Shown: positions 1 through 7,697 of the stretch, in pieces
Numbering within the stretch: position 1 is the first letter of the stretch
How the letters are laid out: each line of letters opens with the position of its first letter
Source: Parapedobacter indicus
Lineage (GTDB): Bacteria; Bacteroidota; Bacteroidia; Sphingobacteriales; Sphingobacteriaceae
Direction: 5' to 3'
Assembly (NCBI RefSeq): GCF_900113765.1
Contig: NZ_FOQO01000010.1
Location: 248,001-312,000 of the forward strand
DNA: 64,000 nucleotides
The notes under the pieces: model-generated
What the model saw: only the letters and a program-made list of their open reading frames with translations
What the model was told of the DNA's origin: nothing
Databases searched by the model: none
Made by a program: the position numbers and the translations under genes

Positions 1-2
1 TG

Positions 3-848
3 ATTACTGCGTCAGCGAGTCCCGAAAGGGAAAAAGCGCTTGGCCTATTATTCCGCTTTGGGGCTACAGAGCAGATCAAGGCAGCGCTGGTAGCGGTACC
101 CGACAGCCTGGTGGTGGCCACCGGAACCATCGGTACGGAAAATGCAGTTGATCTGTTAAAGGATTTACTGCTATCGCCTGCGTCGCCGGCAAAAGTAAAA
201 ATGCTTTCCGCTGCAGCATTGGGGCGGACTGAACGAGGCGAAGAGGCTGTGCTGGCGCTGTTGCAGTCAGGTGCGGTCCGGGAAGAACTTATTCCCGAAC
301 TGGTGGAAGGTCTTCAGAATACACCAAGAGTGGATCGGTATACGGAAGCTCGCCGGTTCCTGCCGGACAGCGAGGAAGCAAGCACCGGAATAGAACGTGA
401 GAAAGGCGCCGCCTTGACTTCCGAGGAACTACTTGCAGCGAGCGGCGACCCCGAGAAAGGAAGTACACTGTTCCAGACTCACTGCGCGCTTTGCCATGAG
501 GTGAACGGCAAGGGGCATGATTTCGGACCAAAACTTTCGCAAATAGGGGCTAAATTGCCAAAGACCGCATTGCTGGATGCGATCGTTGATCCCACTGCCG
601 GAATCAGTTTCGGCTATGAGACATCCTCCATAACGCTAAAGGACGGTTCCGAATTGATGGGGATTGTTTCCAGCAGGACAGAAACCGAAGTAGAGGTCAG
701 ATTTGTGGGGGGCGTTTCGCGGAAATTGATGGCCAAGGATATCGCGTCTGTTGAAAACAAGAAAGTATCCCTAATGCCTCCGCTGGCAAAGGCAATGTCC
801 AAAGGGGACCTGATTGATCTCATTGAATACCTGGCATCGTTGAAGTAG
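3..848 (+). CDS. C-terminal part of a HEAT-like/heme-binding CxxCH cytochrome-type protein (5' end outside window)
   Basis: The reading frame is open to the left edge, so the start lies upstream. The first part (about 100 residues) is alpha-helical and alanine/leucine rich, like HEAT-type repeats. It is followed by a cytochrome c region with a single CxxCH heme motif (Cys-Ala-Leu-Cys-His, 483-497) preceded by a GDPEKGSTLF stretch, which is typical of the membrane-bound dehydrogenase C-terminal heme domain family (Pirellula/Verrucomicrobium type, also common in Bacteroidota). The segment after it (GxELxGIV... LMPPLAKAMS) also fits that family, in which the heme domain is fused to sugar-dehydrogenase-like propellers. 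The protein probably acts in the periplasm in electron transfer from a dehydrogenase. The N-terminal catalytic domain cannot be seen, so the substrate is unknown. No terminator is evident directly after the stop codon. Confidence 0.8.
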   Translation: MTASASPEREKALGLLFRFGATEQIKAALVAVPDSLVVATGTIGTENAVDLLKDLLLSPASPAKVKMLSAAALGRTERGEEAVLALLQSGAVREELIPELVEGLQNTPRVDRYTEARRFLPDSEEASTGIEREKGAALTSEELLAASGDPEKGSTLFQTHCALCHEVNGKGHDFGPKLSQIGAKLPKTALLDAIVDPTAGISFGYETSSITLKDGSELMGIVSSRTETEVEVRFVGGVSRKLMAKDIASVENKKVSLMPPLAKAMSKGDLIDLIEYLASLK

Positions 849-953
849 CTATTACATAGTTGAGGCAAATTAATATTGATGCATATTAATACGGTATCCA
901 AATCTCATTCTCGGGCTGCGTACCCCATAAAGGTACATAACGGGTACGGATCA

Positions 954-983
954 CGTGCATATATCGTGCATATGCCGTGCATA
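954..983. repeat. Three tandem CGTGCATA repeats with exact 11-bp spacing
   Basis: CGTGCATA occurs at 954-961, 965-972 and 976-983, one copy per 11 bp, so all copies would face one side of the DNA helix. This is the pattern expected of a cooperative protein-binding site. It lies in the 455-bp spacer between the cytochrome-type gene and carA, about 145 bp upstream of the proposed carA promoter. The binding protein is unknown. Confidence 0.5.
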
Positions 984-1126
984 CGAAGCGAAGGAAAGGC
1001 GCGTAGGGCAGTGGGGCCTCTAGCCGACGCCAAGGTTTGCGGAGTAGTCTAAGAGCCGTCCGGCAGCCGATAAACAACCGTTACAAAACCTGTGTAAAAA
1101 ATTTTTAAAAAACCATGAAAATCCCT

Positions 1127-1134
1127 TACCTTTG
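1127..1134 (+). promoter_or_regulatory. Probable -7 promoter element (TACCTTTG) of the carA transcript
   Basis: TACCTTTG matches the Bacteroidota housekeeping -7 consensus TAnnTTTG exactly. AT-rich sequence lies upstream at 1096-1112. Transcription would start near 1138-1140 and leave a leader of about 165 nt before carA, which is long enough for attenuation. Confidence 0.55.
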
Positions 1135-1226
1135 TCCCTCGTGAAATTTGGAGTACATTGCTTCATGACGAAATGCCCCAAGCCCGGAAATGTTTCCGAC
1201 ATATCTTGCATTTTTAACCGTTTTTG

Positions 1227-1246
1227 GCCCGTTGAGGGCTTTTTTT
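1227..1246 (+). terminator. Short GC hairpin plus T-run in the carA leader (possible attenuator)
   Basis: GCCC (1227-1230), loop gttga, GGGC (1236-1239), followed directly by seven T residues (1240-1246). The stem is only 4 bp, so it would be weak alone. It sits between the proposed promoter at 1127 and the carA start at 1304, so it would act on the carA leader rather than end an upstream gene. Regulation of pyrimidine genes by leader attenuation is common in bacteria; its operation here is inference. Confidence 0.35.
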
Positions 1247-1303
1247 ATGAACGTATGTACAGACCTTATCAACATAGCAAACCATCAACAACAGGAATAA
1301 CGA

Positions 1304-2425
1304 ATGACTAACTACAGCAAACTTCCGGCGATTTTGTTATTGGAAGACGGAACCGTCTACCATGGCAAGGCAGCGGGAAAGATTGGTACCACGACGGGCG
1401 AGATCTGTTTCAATACAGGTACTACGGGTTACCAAGAGATTTTTACCGACCCGTCTTACTACGGGCAGATTATGGTCACCACGAATGCCCACATTGGCAA
1501 TTACGGCATAGCGGGAGCCGAGTCTGAGTCAAACCAGATTCAGATTGCGGGGCTAGTCTGCAAAAATTACAGTGTAAATTACAGCCGCAAAATGGCTGAT
1601 TCGTCGATCCAGACCTACTTCGAAGACGGCAAACTGGTAGGCATCTCTGATATCGACACCCGTTCGCTGGTACGCCACATTCGCGACAAAGGGGCAATGA
1701 ATGCCATCATTTCTTCGGAAATACTGGATGTGGACACACTGAAAGAAAAATTGGCAGAAGTGCCTTCGATGGCAGGGTTGGAATTGTCGTCAGTAGTTAC
1801 CACTGAAACCCCCTATTACTATGGCAACGAGGATGCGCCGCTTCGCGTAGCCGTATTGGACCTGGGCATAAAGAAAAACATCCTGCGTAATTTCGATGTA
1901 CGGAAAGTATACGCCAAGGTATTTCCAGCAAAGACATCATTTGCCGAAATGGATGCCTGGGGTGCCGATGGTTATTTCGTTTCTAACGGTCCCGGCGATC
2001 CAGCGGCTATGGATTATGCCATACAAACCGTGAGCGATATCCTCGCCGCGGACAAGCCGCTCTTTGGGATCTGCTTAGGACATCAATTGTTGGCACTGGC
2101 CAATGGAATACGCACAAGCAAAATGTTCAACGGTCACCGCGGCATCAACCACCCGGTTAAAAACATCATAGCCGACCGGTGTGAGATCACCAGCCAAAAT
2201 CACGGTTTCGGGGTCGTGGCCGAAGATATCGAGCAATCGGATAAAGTAGAGATCACCCACGTGAACCTGAACGACCAATCCATTGAAGGCATCCGGGTGA
2301 AAGGTAAAAACGCGTTTTCGGTGCAGTACCACCCCGAGTCGTCGCCCGGACCGCATGATTCGCGCTATTTGTTTGATGATTTTGTGCAGTTAATGGAACG
2401 TGGAGAATTGGAGATTGGAAGTTAA
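1304..2425 (+). CDS. carA: Carbamoyl-phosphate synthase small (glutaminase) subunit
   Basis: This protein hydrolyses glutamine and passes ammonia to the large subunit CarB for carbamoyl phosphate synthesis (pyrimidine and arginine pathways), in the cytoplasm. The 373-residue length is normal. The N-terminal CarA domain contains FNTGTTGYQE near residue 40. The C-terminal class I glutamine amidotransferase domain shows NGPGDP, the nucleophile motif GICLGHQ with Cys257, a SQNHGF motif, and QYHPE with the catalytic His/Glu. The start ATG at 1304 has an AGGA at 1293-1296. carB is not adjacent. The last residues (GELEIGS) run into a repeat rich in GAAAATTGAAA, so the extreme C-terminus may derive from that repeat. 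eno follows on the same strand behind its own promoter. Confidence 0.97.
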   Translation: MTNYSKLPAILLLEDGTVYHGKAAGKIGTTTGEICFNTGTTGYQEIFTDPSYYGQIMVTTNAHIGNYGIAGAESESNQIQIAGLVCKNYSVNYSRKMADSSIQTYFEDGKLVGISDIDTRSLVRHIRDKGAMNAIISSEILDVDTLKEKLAEVPSMAGLELSSVVTTETPYYYGNEDAPLRVAVLDLGIKKNILRNFDVRKVYAKVFPAKTSFAEMDAWGADGYFVSNGPGDPAAMDYAIQTVSDILAADKPLFGICLGHQLLALANGIRTSKMFNGHRGINHPVKNIIADRCEITSQNHGFGVVAEDIEQSDKVEITHVNLNDQSIEGIRVKGKNAFSVQYHPESSPGPHDSRYLFDDFVQLMERGELEIGS

Positions 2426-2432
2426 AAAAAAT

Positions 2433-2507
2433 GAAAGTTGAAAATGAAAAATTGAAAGTGGATCGGTAGTTCAATTTTCAATTAAGCAAGCATTTTCAAT
2501 TTTCAAC
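2433..2507. repeat. AT-rich imperfect inverted repeat (GTTGAAAAT / ATTTTCAAC type) after carA
   Basis: GTTGAAAATGAAAAATTGAAAGT (in part, near 2435-2458) is mirrored by ATTTTCAATTTTCAAC at 2492-2507, with a second TTCAATTTTCAATT arm at 2470-2483. A closely related block occurs after pheT (55163-55240). The two copies suggest a dispersed intergenic palindromic element that could end transcripts as an RNA hairpin. Confidence 0.5.
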
Positions 2508-2517
2508 TAAATATAAC

Positions 2518-2525
2518 TATCTTTG
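2518..2525 (+). promoter_or_regulatory. Probable -7 promoter element (TATCTTTG) of eno
   Basis: TATCTTTG fits TAnnTTTG exactly and lies 77 bp upstream of the eno start codon, right after the AT-rich inverted repeat. It gives eno a promoter separate from carA. Confidence 0.55.
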
Positions 2526-2602
2526 AAGATGTGTTGCTTCGTGTAGATGTGACACTAACTTGAAAGCTATCGTAAATAGTAACCTTAAAATAAGAGAAAT
2601 AC

Positions 2603-3895
2603 ATGAGCTTGATCATCGATGTACATGCGCGGCAGATATTGGATTCGCGCGGTAATCCTACCATCGAGGTAGACGTAACTACTGAAAATGGATTTGTGGG
2701 CCGTGCGGCCGTTCCATCAGGTGCTTCCACAGGAGCGCACGAAGCCGTAGAATTGCGGGACGGAGATAAAACGAAGTACCTTGGTAAAGGGGTGTTAAAA
2801 GCAGTGGAAAATGTAAATACCAAGATCGCGGAAGCCTTACAGGGCATCGATGTCTTCGAACAGAATGCCATCGATAAAGTGATGATCGATCTGGACGGTA
2901 CCGAAAACAAAGGTAATCTGGGTGCCAATGCCATTTTGGGTGTTTCATTGGCAGTAGCCAAAGCCGCTGCACAGGAAAGCCGTCAGCCCGTGTACCGTTA
3001 CATAGGCGGTGTGAATGCCAATACGCTACCTATTCCGATGATGAACATCATCAACGGTGGATCGCACTCCGATGCGCCTATTGCGTTTCAGGAGTTTATG
3101 ATCATGCCGGTAGGGGCACCCTCGTTCTCCGAAGCACTGCGTTGGGGAGCAGAGGTATTCCATAACCTCAAGAAGATCCTGCACGACAGGGGCTTATCGA
3201 CCGCTGTCGGCGACGAAGGTGGATTTGCACCTGCATTCGACGGTACGGAAGATGCTGTGGAAACGATTTTGAAGGCCATCGAAAAAGCGGGATATAAACC
3301 GGGTAGTGATATTTACCTGGCGCTGGATTGCGCTTCATCTGAGTTTTATAAGGATGGCAAATACGATTACACGAAATTTGAAGGCGACAAAGGCGCCGTA
3401 CGTACCAGCGAAGAGCAGGCGACTTACCTGGCCGAATTGTCCAGCAAATATCCCATCATCTCAATCGAAGACGGCATGGCTGAAGACGACTGGGCCGGAT
3501 GGAAATTGCTGACTGATAAGATCGGTGCAACCGTACAGTTGGTGGGTGACGACTTGTTCGTAACCAATACCAAAAGATTGCAGCGGGGTATTGATGAAAA
3601 CACTGCGAACTCGATCCTGGTGAAAGTAAACCAGATCGGCTCGCTCACCGAAACCATCAATGCGGTATCTTTGGCGCAAACCAATGGTTATACATCGGTA
3701 ATGAGCCATCGGAGCGGTGAAACGGAAGATTATACCATTGCGGATTTGGCGGTAGCGCTTAACTGCGGTCAGATTAAAACCGGTTCTGCATCGCGCTCCG
3801 ATCGGATCGCAAAATACAATCAACTACTTCGCATCGAAGAAGAATTGGGCAGCAGCGCGCGGTTTTTAGGCAAAAGCTTTAAGTTCGCGAAATAA
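2603..3895 (+). CDS. eno: Enolase (phosphopyruvate hydratase)
   Basis: It converts 2-phosphoglycerate to phosphoenolpyruvate in glycolysis, in the cytoplasm. At 430 residues it has the standard length. The N-terminal domain carries SGASTGAHEAVELRD near residue 36. The TIM-barrel domain shows the family motifs NIINGGSHSD, GDEGGFAP, SIEDGMAEDDW, VGDDLFVTN, the catalytic Lys in ILVKVNQIGS, and the C-terminal signatures VMSHRSGETED and IKTGSASRSDR. The ATG at 2603 starts the conserved MSLIIDVHARQILDSRGNPT sequence. A strong intrinsic terminator follows 27 bp after the stop codon. A carA-eno arrangement is familiar from related genera. Confidence 0.98.
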   Translation: MSLIIDVHARQILDSRGNPTIEVDVTTENGFVGRAAVPSGASTGAHEAVELRDGDKTKYLGKGVLKAVENVNTKIAEALQGIDVFEQNAIDKVMIDLDGTENKGNLGANAILGVSLAVAKAAAQESRQPVYRYIGGVNANTLPIPMMNIINGGSHSDAPIAFQEFMIMPVGAPSFSEALRWGAEVFHNLKKILHDRGLSTAVGDEGGFAPAFDGTEDAVETILKAIEKAGYKPGSDIYLALDCASSEFYKDGKYDYTKFEGDKGAVRTSEEQATYLAELSSKYPIISIEDGMAEDDWAGWKLLTDKIGATVQLVGDDLFVTNTKRLQRGIDENTANSILVKVNQIGSLTETINAVSLAQTNGYTSVMSHRSGETEDYTIADLAVALNCGQIKTGSASRSDRIAKYNQLLRIEEELGSSARFLGKSFKFAK

Positions 3896-3922
3896 CGCAT
3901 TACCACAAATCATTTTATTAAG

Positions 3923-3952
3923 GGAGGCTAAGAATACTAGCCTCCTTTTTTT
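3923..3952 (+). terminator. Strong rho-independent terminator of eno
   Basis: GGAGGCTA (3923-3930), 7-nt loop, TAGCCTCC (3938-3945), then seven T residues. The 8-bp perfect stem followed by the T-tract is a textbook terminator. The right arm overlaps the stop codon of the convergent sulfotransferase gene (stop at 3937-3939). Confidence 0.9.
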
Positions 3953-4905
3953 GTGCGCAATCGTAATTGTTCCAGCCGGTCATACAGCCGGAAGGCCGTA
4001 TCCAGGTAAGGGGCGGCACGCAAGTGTTCCCTTTCTTCCGAGAATATTTTTGTAGGATGTTTGGCGTGGAATGCCGACCGTCTAGCTGCTTTTGCTAGAT
4101 AGGTGTCTTCAAGTGCTATGCCGCAACTGGAAGTAACCGTACGCAGTAAGTCCAGCGGCCCGTCTGCGTAGTTGAGGAGCGTAGCACGGTTATCTTCCGA
4201 TGCAACATCCAAGTATACTTCGAAATAACGTTCCAGTACACGCGCCAAATAGCTATCCAGATTGAGGGAATGGATGTCTTTGGCATGGAATCCAAAAATA
4301 GCCGGTTCAATCAATCCCGGTACCGCATGCATACCGCGGAGCTTTTGGTGCGATCGCACCACCTCATCCGGTCGCCGATAGAGAAGTATGAACGGAACAT
4401 CGGGATAACGTGCACGGAGCAACCTCCAAAAGAAAATATGCCAGCTATCCAGTTTAATGACTAGGTGCTGCTCATTACCTTCCCGTTGCTGTCCATACAG
4501 GCGGATGGCGGCTGCCAATGTTTCGGAGATGGCGAAGTCCGGCAGGGCTTCGGTGTTAAAGGGTGTCCGAATAATGTCGTCGAAAAAAGGAACCTCCGCA
4601 AGACTGATGCAACGCGGATGATGCGCCAGTAGCTGCGACAATAGGGTAGAACCGCAACGGGATACATGGAAGATGAAGGCCGTGGGAAAAACATGCGGCA
4701 ACGACGTGCTCCAATCAGCCAGCAAGTCGATGCTGCTCACCGGACGGAAGCGGCTGGAATTGCAGGGCTTGCTGCGGGCCTTAGCCAAGGTCTCGTCAAA
4801 AAATGGATCCATAAACGGAATGTCTTCCAGTTGAATCCACTCACAGCAAACGAGTTGTTGATGAATTCGAAGACGGGAAGGGTACCAGTTTTTAAGGGAA
4901 TGCAT
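3937..4905 (-). CDS. Sulfotransferase-family protein
   Basis: A 322-residue cytoplasmic protein without a signal peptide. Residues about 78-94 contain HVSRCGSTLLSQLLA, matching the 5'-phosphosulfate (PAPS) binding P-loop-like motif of sulfotransferases. LLYRRPDEVVRSHQK near residues 184-198 matches the 3'-phosphate binding region. Such enzymes move sulfate from PAPS to hydroxyl or amine groups; the acceptor is unknown. The gene is the second of a minus-strand pair, its start only 3 bp after the stop of the hydroxylase-like gene, so the two are probably co-transcribed and translationally linked. The pair faces away from the tail-collar gene. Its 3' end overlaps the eno terminator stem. It could instead be a sulfotransferase-fold protein with another activity. 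Confidence 0.8.
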   Translation of the reverse strand: MHSLKNWYPSRLRIHQQLVCCEWIQLEDIPFMDPFFDETLAKARSKPCNSSRFRPVSSIDLLADWSTSLPHVFPTAFIFHVSRCGSTLLSQLLAHHPRCISLAEVPFFDDIIRTPFNTEALPDFAISETLAAAIRLYGQQREGNEQHLVIKLDSWHIFFWRLLRARYPDVPFILLYRRPDEVVRSHQKLRGMHAVPGLIEPAIFGFHAKDIHSLNLDSYLARVLERYFEVYLDVASEDNRATLLNYADGPLDLLRTVTSSCGIALEDTYLAKAARRSAFHAKHPTKIFSEEREHLRAAPYLDTAFRLYDRLEQLRLRTKKGG

Positions 4906-4908
4906 CGA

Positions 4909-5598
4909 TCAGCTCGTTAATTTCGATAGCTCTTTTTCCATTTGGTCGGCAAAGCGGATCGCACTGGGTGTATTTTGCAGTCGTAATGCTGTAATCACCT
5001 GCTTTTGTTTGTCGATATCGACTTCATCGTCTTTCATCTGTTTATGAGCGCGGTCGAAGAGATCGCGTAACCAATCATTTACCAGGCAATCGACCACCAG
5101 GTGGATTCGGTCTGTGGTACCCATATTGCTTACCCAATGCATCAGGTTCGCATTAATATACCAACACGCTCCCGGCTGCATCTCTACACGGGTGTCTTCC
5201 ACATAAAATTCCACCTGTGGATTGGTCACAACCGGGAAATGCAAGCGTGCTTCTCCCTTTTCAAATGCCAATTCATGGTCGCGATGCGGTTTAATCTTTG
5301 CACCTGCTTTTAAGTTCAGGAAGCGTACCGATTGTACCGGACATTTTAGGGATTGAACCAACTCCCGGGCAGATGGAAAGTGTGGCATGTGTTTCGTGTC
5401 GGCGTAAGCTCGTTCACTCATTAGATCCGGAATGGTGCAGTCCGCACCACCCGGTGTACGCAACGGCAGTACTGTCCACTCGCCCCTATATTGCAGCGTG
5501 TTGAAATGCGATTGCCATGTGGTACTGACAGAGTATCGCGTTAATTCATCGGCGATGGTGTTGGGTACGGTGAATGGCAGTTTAGCGAGTGTAATCAT
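4909..5598 (-). CDS. Aspartyl/asparaginyl beta-hydroxylase-like 2-oxoglutarate oxygenase
   Basis: A 229-residue protein with a double-stranded beta-helix region of the Asp/Arg-hydroxylase family at residues about 30-170. The iron-binding HxD occurs as PHRDHE (His105, Asp107), and a distal His is available at NLMHW (His154). RLHFPV (Arg118-His120) fits the family's conserved substrate/2-oxoglutarate binding segment. Family members hydroxylate Asp/Asn side chains or related substrates using Fe(II) and 2-oxoglutarate. It has no signal peptide, so it would act in the cytoplasm, before export of any protein substrate. It is the first gene of the minus-strand pair with the sulfotransferase. The C-terminal 60 residues are charged and helical, beyond the catalytic fold. 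Confidence 0.8.
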   Translation of the reverse strand: MITLAKLPFTVPNTIADELTRYSVSTTWQSHFNTLQYRGEWTVLPLRTPGGADCTIPDLMSERAYADTKHMPHFPSARELVQSLKCPVQSVRFLNLKAGAKIKPHRDHELAFEKGEARLHFPVVTNPQVEFYVEDTRVEMQPGACWYINANLMHWVSNMGTTDRIHLVVDCLVNDWLRDLFDRAHKQMKDDEVDIDKQKQVITALRLQNTPSAIRFADQMEKELSKLTS

Positions 5599-5903
5599 TC
5601 TTGCAATTAGCGGTTAATAAGCAGGTATTATTTTTTGATTTATTTTTTTGGATAAAATATATTCTAATATAATAAGTTTTTTTTTAACTTGCACAGCATT
5701 TACATTATTCTTCTACCATTAAAAACTAACTATGTCGCAGGTGCGCTATTAATAATTAATAGCCATTTCATAATTGAAATTATTGCATTGATAAAAAGCA
5801 TAGAGCTAGATCGGCGCAATGTGTTTTCCTGAGCAGGGGACGGGGAGATCATTTCATAAATTAAAAGCAGTCAAGTAAATTAGTTACACTTAATTCATCT
5901 ACC
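5599..5903. other. AT-rich divergent intergenic region (hydroxylase-like gene / tail-collar gene)
   Basis: A 305-bp spacer with long T-runs (about 5629-5650 and 5672-5684) and no coding potential seen. It must hold the promoters of both divergent units, but no exact TAnnTTTG element was found on either strand. TAACTTGC near 5684 is the nearest plus-strand approximation. Confidence 0.5.
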
Positions 5904-6455
5904 ATGGACGAGTATTTAGCAATTATTAAACTGTTCGCGGGTAATTTTGCACCGCGCACATTCGCCTATTGTGCTGGGCAGATTTTATCAATTTCGACGA
6001 ATAGTGCATTGTTTTCACTATTGGGTACGACTTATGGCGGCAATGGCCAGACTACATTTGCGTTGCCGGACCTGCGCGGTCGCGTGCCGTTGGGCGCTAT
6101 GGGGCAGGGGCCTGGGTTGAGTGATTACGTGTTAGGGCAGACATCTGGGACCGAAACGGTGACATTGATCACCACACAGATTCCCCAACATAACCACTAT
6201 TTCCTAGCGAGTTCGGCTGCAGGAACCGCCAATACACCGACAAGCACAAGTGTATTAGGTGCTCCGCCCAATGTCGGTAGTGGACCGAACGCTGCACCTG
6301 TTAACGTTTACGTAGAGGCTGGTGGTCCGAGCGTTCCTTTAGCGCCTACGGCAATAGGCCCGGCCGGTGGCTCTCAAGCGCATGCCAACATGCAACCGTA
6401 TACCGCACTTAATTATGTGATCACGACGGAAGGTGTGTTCCCCTCAAGGAATTAA
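5904..6455 (+). CDS. Phage tail collar domain protein (microcystin-dependent-protein/MdpB-like)
   Basis: A 183-residue protein. Residues about 8-62 form the tail collar domain, with FAGNFAPRTFAYCAGQ, the LFSLLGTTYGG segment and the TFALPDLRGRVPLG signature. The middle carries TTQIPQHNH and then a Ser/Thr/Ala/Pro-rich low-complexity stretch; the end (PYTALNYVITTEGVFPSRN) is characteristic of the MdpB-type family found outside phages. No signal peptide is visible. The fold resembles receptor-binding fibre tips, but no other phage genes are nearby. The gene lies between a divergent hydroxylase/sulfotransferase pair and a binding-protein gene, so the tail-collar protein may be the modified substrate (inference). 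It ends just before a strong hairpin. Confidence 0.85.
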   Translation: MDEYLAIIKLFAGNFAPRTFAYCAGQILSISTNSALFSLLGTTYGGNGQTTFALPDLRGRVPLGAMGQGPGLSDYVLGQTSGTETVTLITTQIPQHNHYFLASSAAGTANTPTSTSVLGAPPNVGSGPNAAPVNVYVEAGGPSVPLAPTAIGPAGGSQAHANMQPYTALNYVITTEGVFPSRN

Positions 6456-6468
6456 CATATAAAGCAAT

Positions 6469-6491
6469 GGGCCGGCTTATGCCGGCCCTTT
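6469..6491 (+). terminator. GC-rich hairpin between the tail-collar and binding-protein genes
   Basis: GGGCCGGC (6469-6476), loop ttat, GCCGGCCC (6481-6488), then TTT. The 8-bp perfect GC stem is very stable but the T-tract is short (3 T), so it may be a partial terminator or an mRNA-protecting hairpin. It lies 13 bp after the tail-collar stop codon. Confidence 0.65.
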
Positions 6492-6504
6492 AACTTACCT
6501 CGCC

Positions 6505-7668
6505 GTGAAACAACCTTTACGCATTGGTTTTTTGACACCGTATTCCGGTATCTATCCGTTTTATGCCCAGCACCTTTCCGCGGGGTGGCTGTTGGGTATG
6601 GGGTTGCACCCTTTTCAGCAGCACCAGATACAGTTCATCCCCGAATATACTAAAATGGGGAGTGGAAAAGATACGTTGGAGGCTATCCGCAAGCTTGTAT
6701 TCTTCGACCGGGTAGACCTGATTTCCGGCTTGGTGGGCTATAAAGCATTGGCAAACAGTATCCCGATATTGGAACAATCCAATCAAACTGCATTCTTTTT
6801 CGATTTGGGCGAATATATTCCCTATTTCCCCTATTTGAGTCCTAATGTGTTCTATGCTTCCCACCAGTTGTGGCAATCGGAATATGCGCTTGGCCATTGG
6901 GCTCAACAGCATTTCGGCGACGCGGGGCTCGTCGTGATGCCTGTCTATGAAGCCGGTTATCACTTTAGTGCGGCTTTTCGTCGTGGCGCTATCGCTGCCG
7001 GAAATAATGCGTTACATCTCCATATTCTACCCTACGACCCCCAGCAAGGTGGCACACTCAACTTAGTCAATTTCTTTGCATCACTAGAAGAGAAGCAACC
7101 ACCGTATGTCCACGCCATTTTTTGCGGCAATCACGGTACCGCGTTCTTGGCGGAATGGGCAACAAGCAAGTGGCATAAGAAAATTCCTTTACTGATCAAT
7201 GAACCCATGGCTTATGACGATATTTTACAAGACGTGGCACACCTGCATCTGGAAGTCTATTCCTCGATGATGTGGGACAATCGGAGTGACAATCGCGTGA
7301 ATACCGAATTTGTTAAGCGTTTTGAAACCCTTTGTGGACAAAAGGCTAATGTGTTCGGGCTAATGGGTTATGAAGCAGGATTGGTATGGAAGGAACTGTG
7401 GCCACAAGTGGAAAAAGGCGATTGGGATACTATACGTAACCTATTGAAACAAGAAATTATCGTGGGACCACGGGGCGAAAAGAGTTTTTATCCCCAGTCG
7501 GGATTCGCCCTGCCCCAAACATCCATATATAAGATTAAGACCAGCCAACATCAGCTACAAAAAATGATACTCGACGAAGGCAAGGGTATGCTGTTTAACG
7601 CGGCCGCTTTTGAAGAGATTCATCGGGATAATGTGTCCGGCTGGCAGAATCCGTTTATGTGTATTTAA
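6505..7668 (+). CDS. Type 1 periplasmic-binding-protein-fold protein (branched-chain amino acid/amide binding-like)
   Basis: A 387-residue protein beginning at GTG 6505; an in-frame stop at 6460-6462 and the absence of another start leave few options. The N-terminus (LRIGFLTPYSGIYP) and later segments (DLISGLVGYKA, PNVFYASHQ, VFGLMGYEAGLVWK) match the ABC-type LivJ/amide-binding superfamily. Two features are odd: no signal peptide is seen, since the first beta strand begins within ten residues, and no permease or ATPase gene is adjacent. It may be a cytoplasmic or atypically exported ligand sensor. Its place between the tail-collar gene and a giant adhesin suggests membership of the same accessory cassette, although the hairpin at 6469 separates it from the upstream gene. 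Confidence 0.75.
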   Translation: MKQPLRIGFLTPYSGIYPFYAQHLSAGWLLGMGLHPFQQHQIQFIPEYTKMGSGKDTLEAIRKLVFFDRVDLISGLVGYKALANSIPILEQSNQTAFFFDLGEYIPYFPYLSPNVFYASHQLWQSEYALGHWAQQHFGDAGLVVMPVYEAGYHFSAAFRRGAIAAGNNALHLHILPYDPQQGGTLNLVNFFASLEEKQPPYVHAIFCGNHGTAFLAEWATSKWHKKIPLLINEPMAYDDILQDVAHLHLEVYSSMMWDNRSDNRVNTEFVKRFETLCGQKANVFGLMGYEAGLVWKELWPQVEKGDWDTIRNLLKQEIIVGPRGEKSFYPQSGFALPQTSIYKIKTSQHQLQKMILDEGKGMLFNAAAFEEIHRDNVSGWQNPFMCI

Positions 7669-7697
7669 CCTATTTGTAGGCACTAAAACCAAAAGGT

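Noticed and set aside
5904..6455. Prophage remnant because of the tail collar domain
   Set aside because: No terminase, capsid, integrase or lysis genes and no attachment-like repeats were seen; MdpB-type collar proteins occur widely outside phages.
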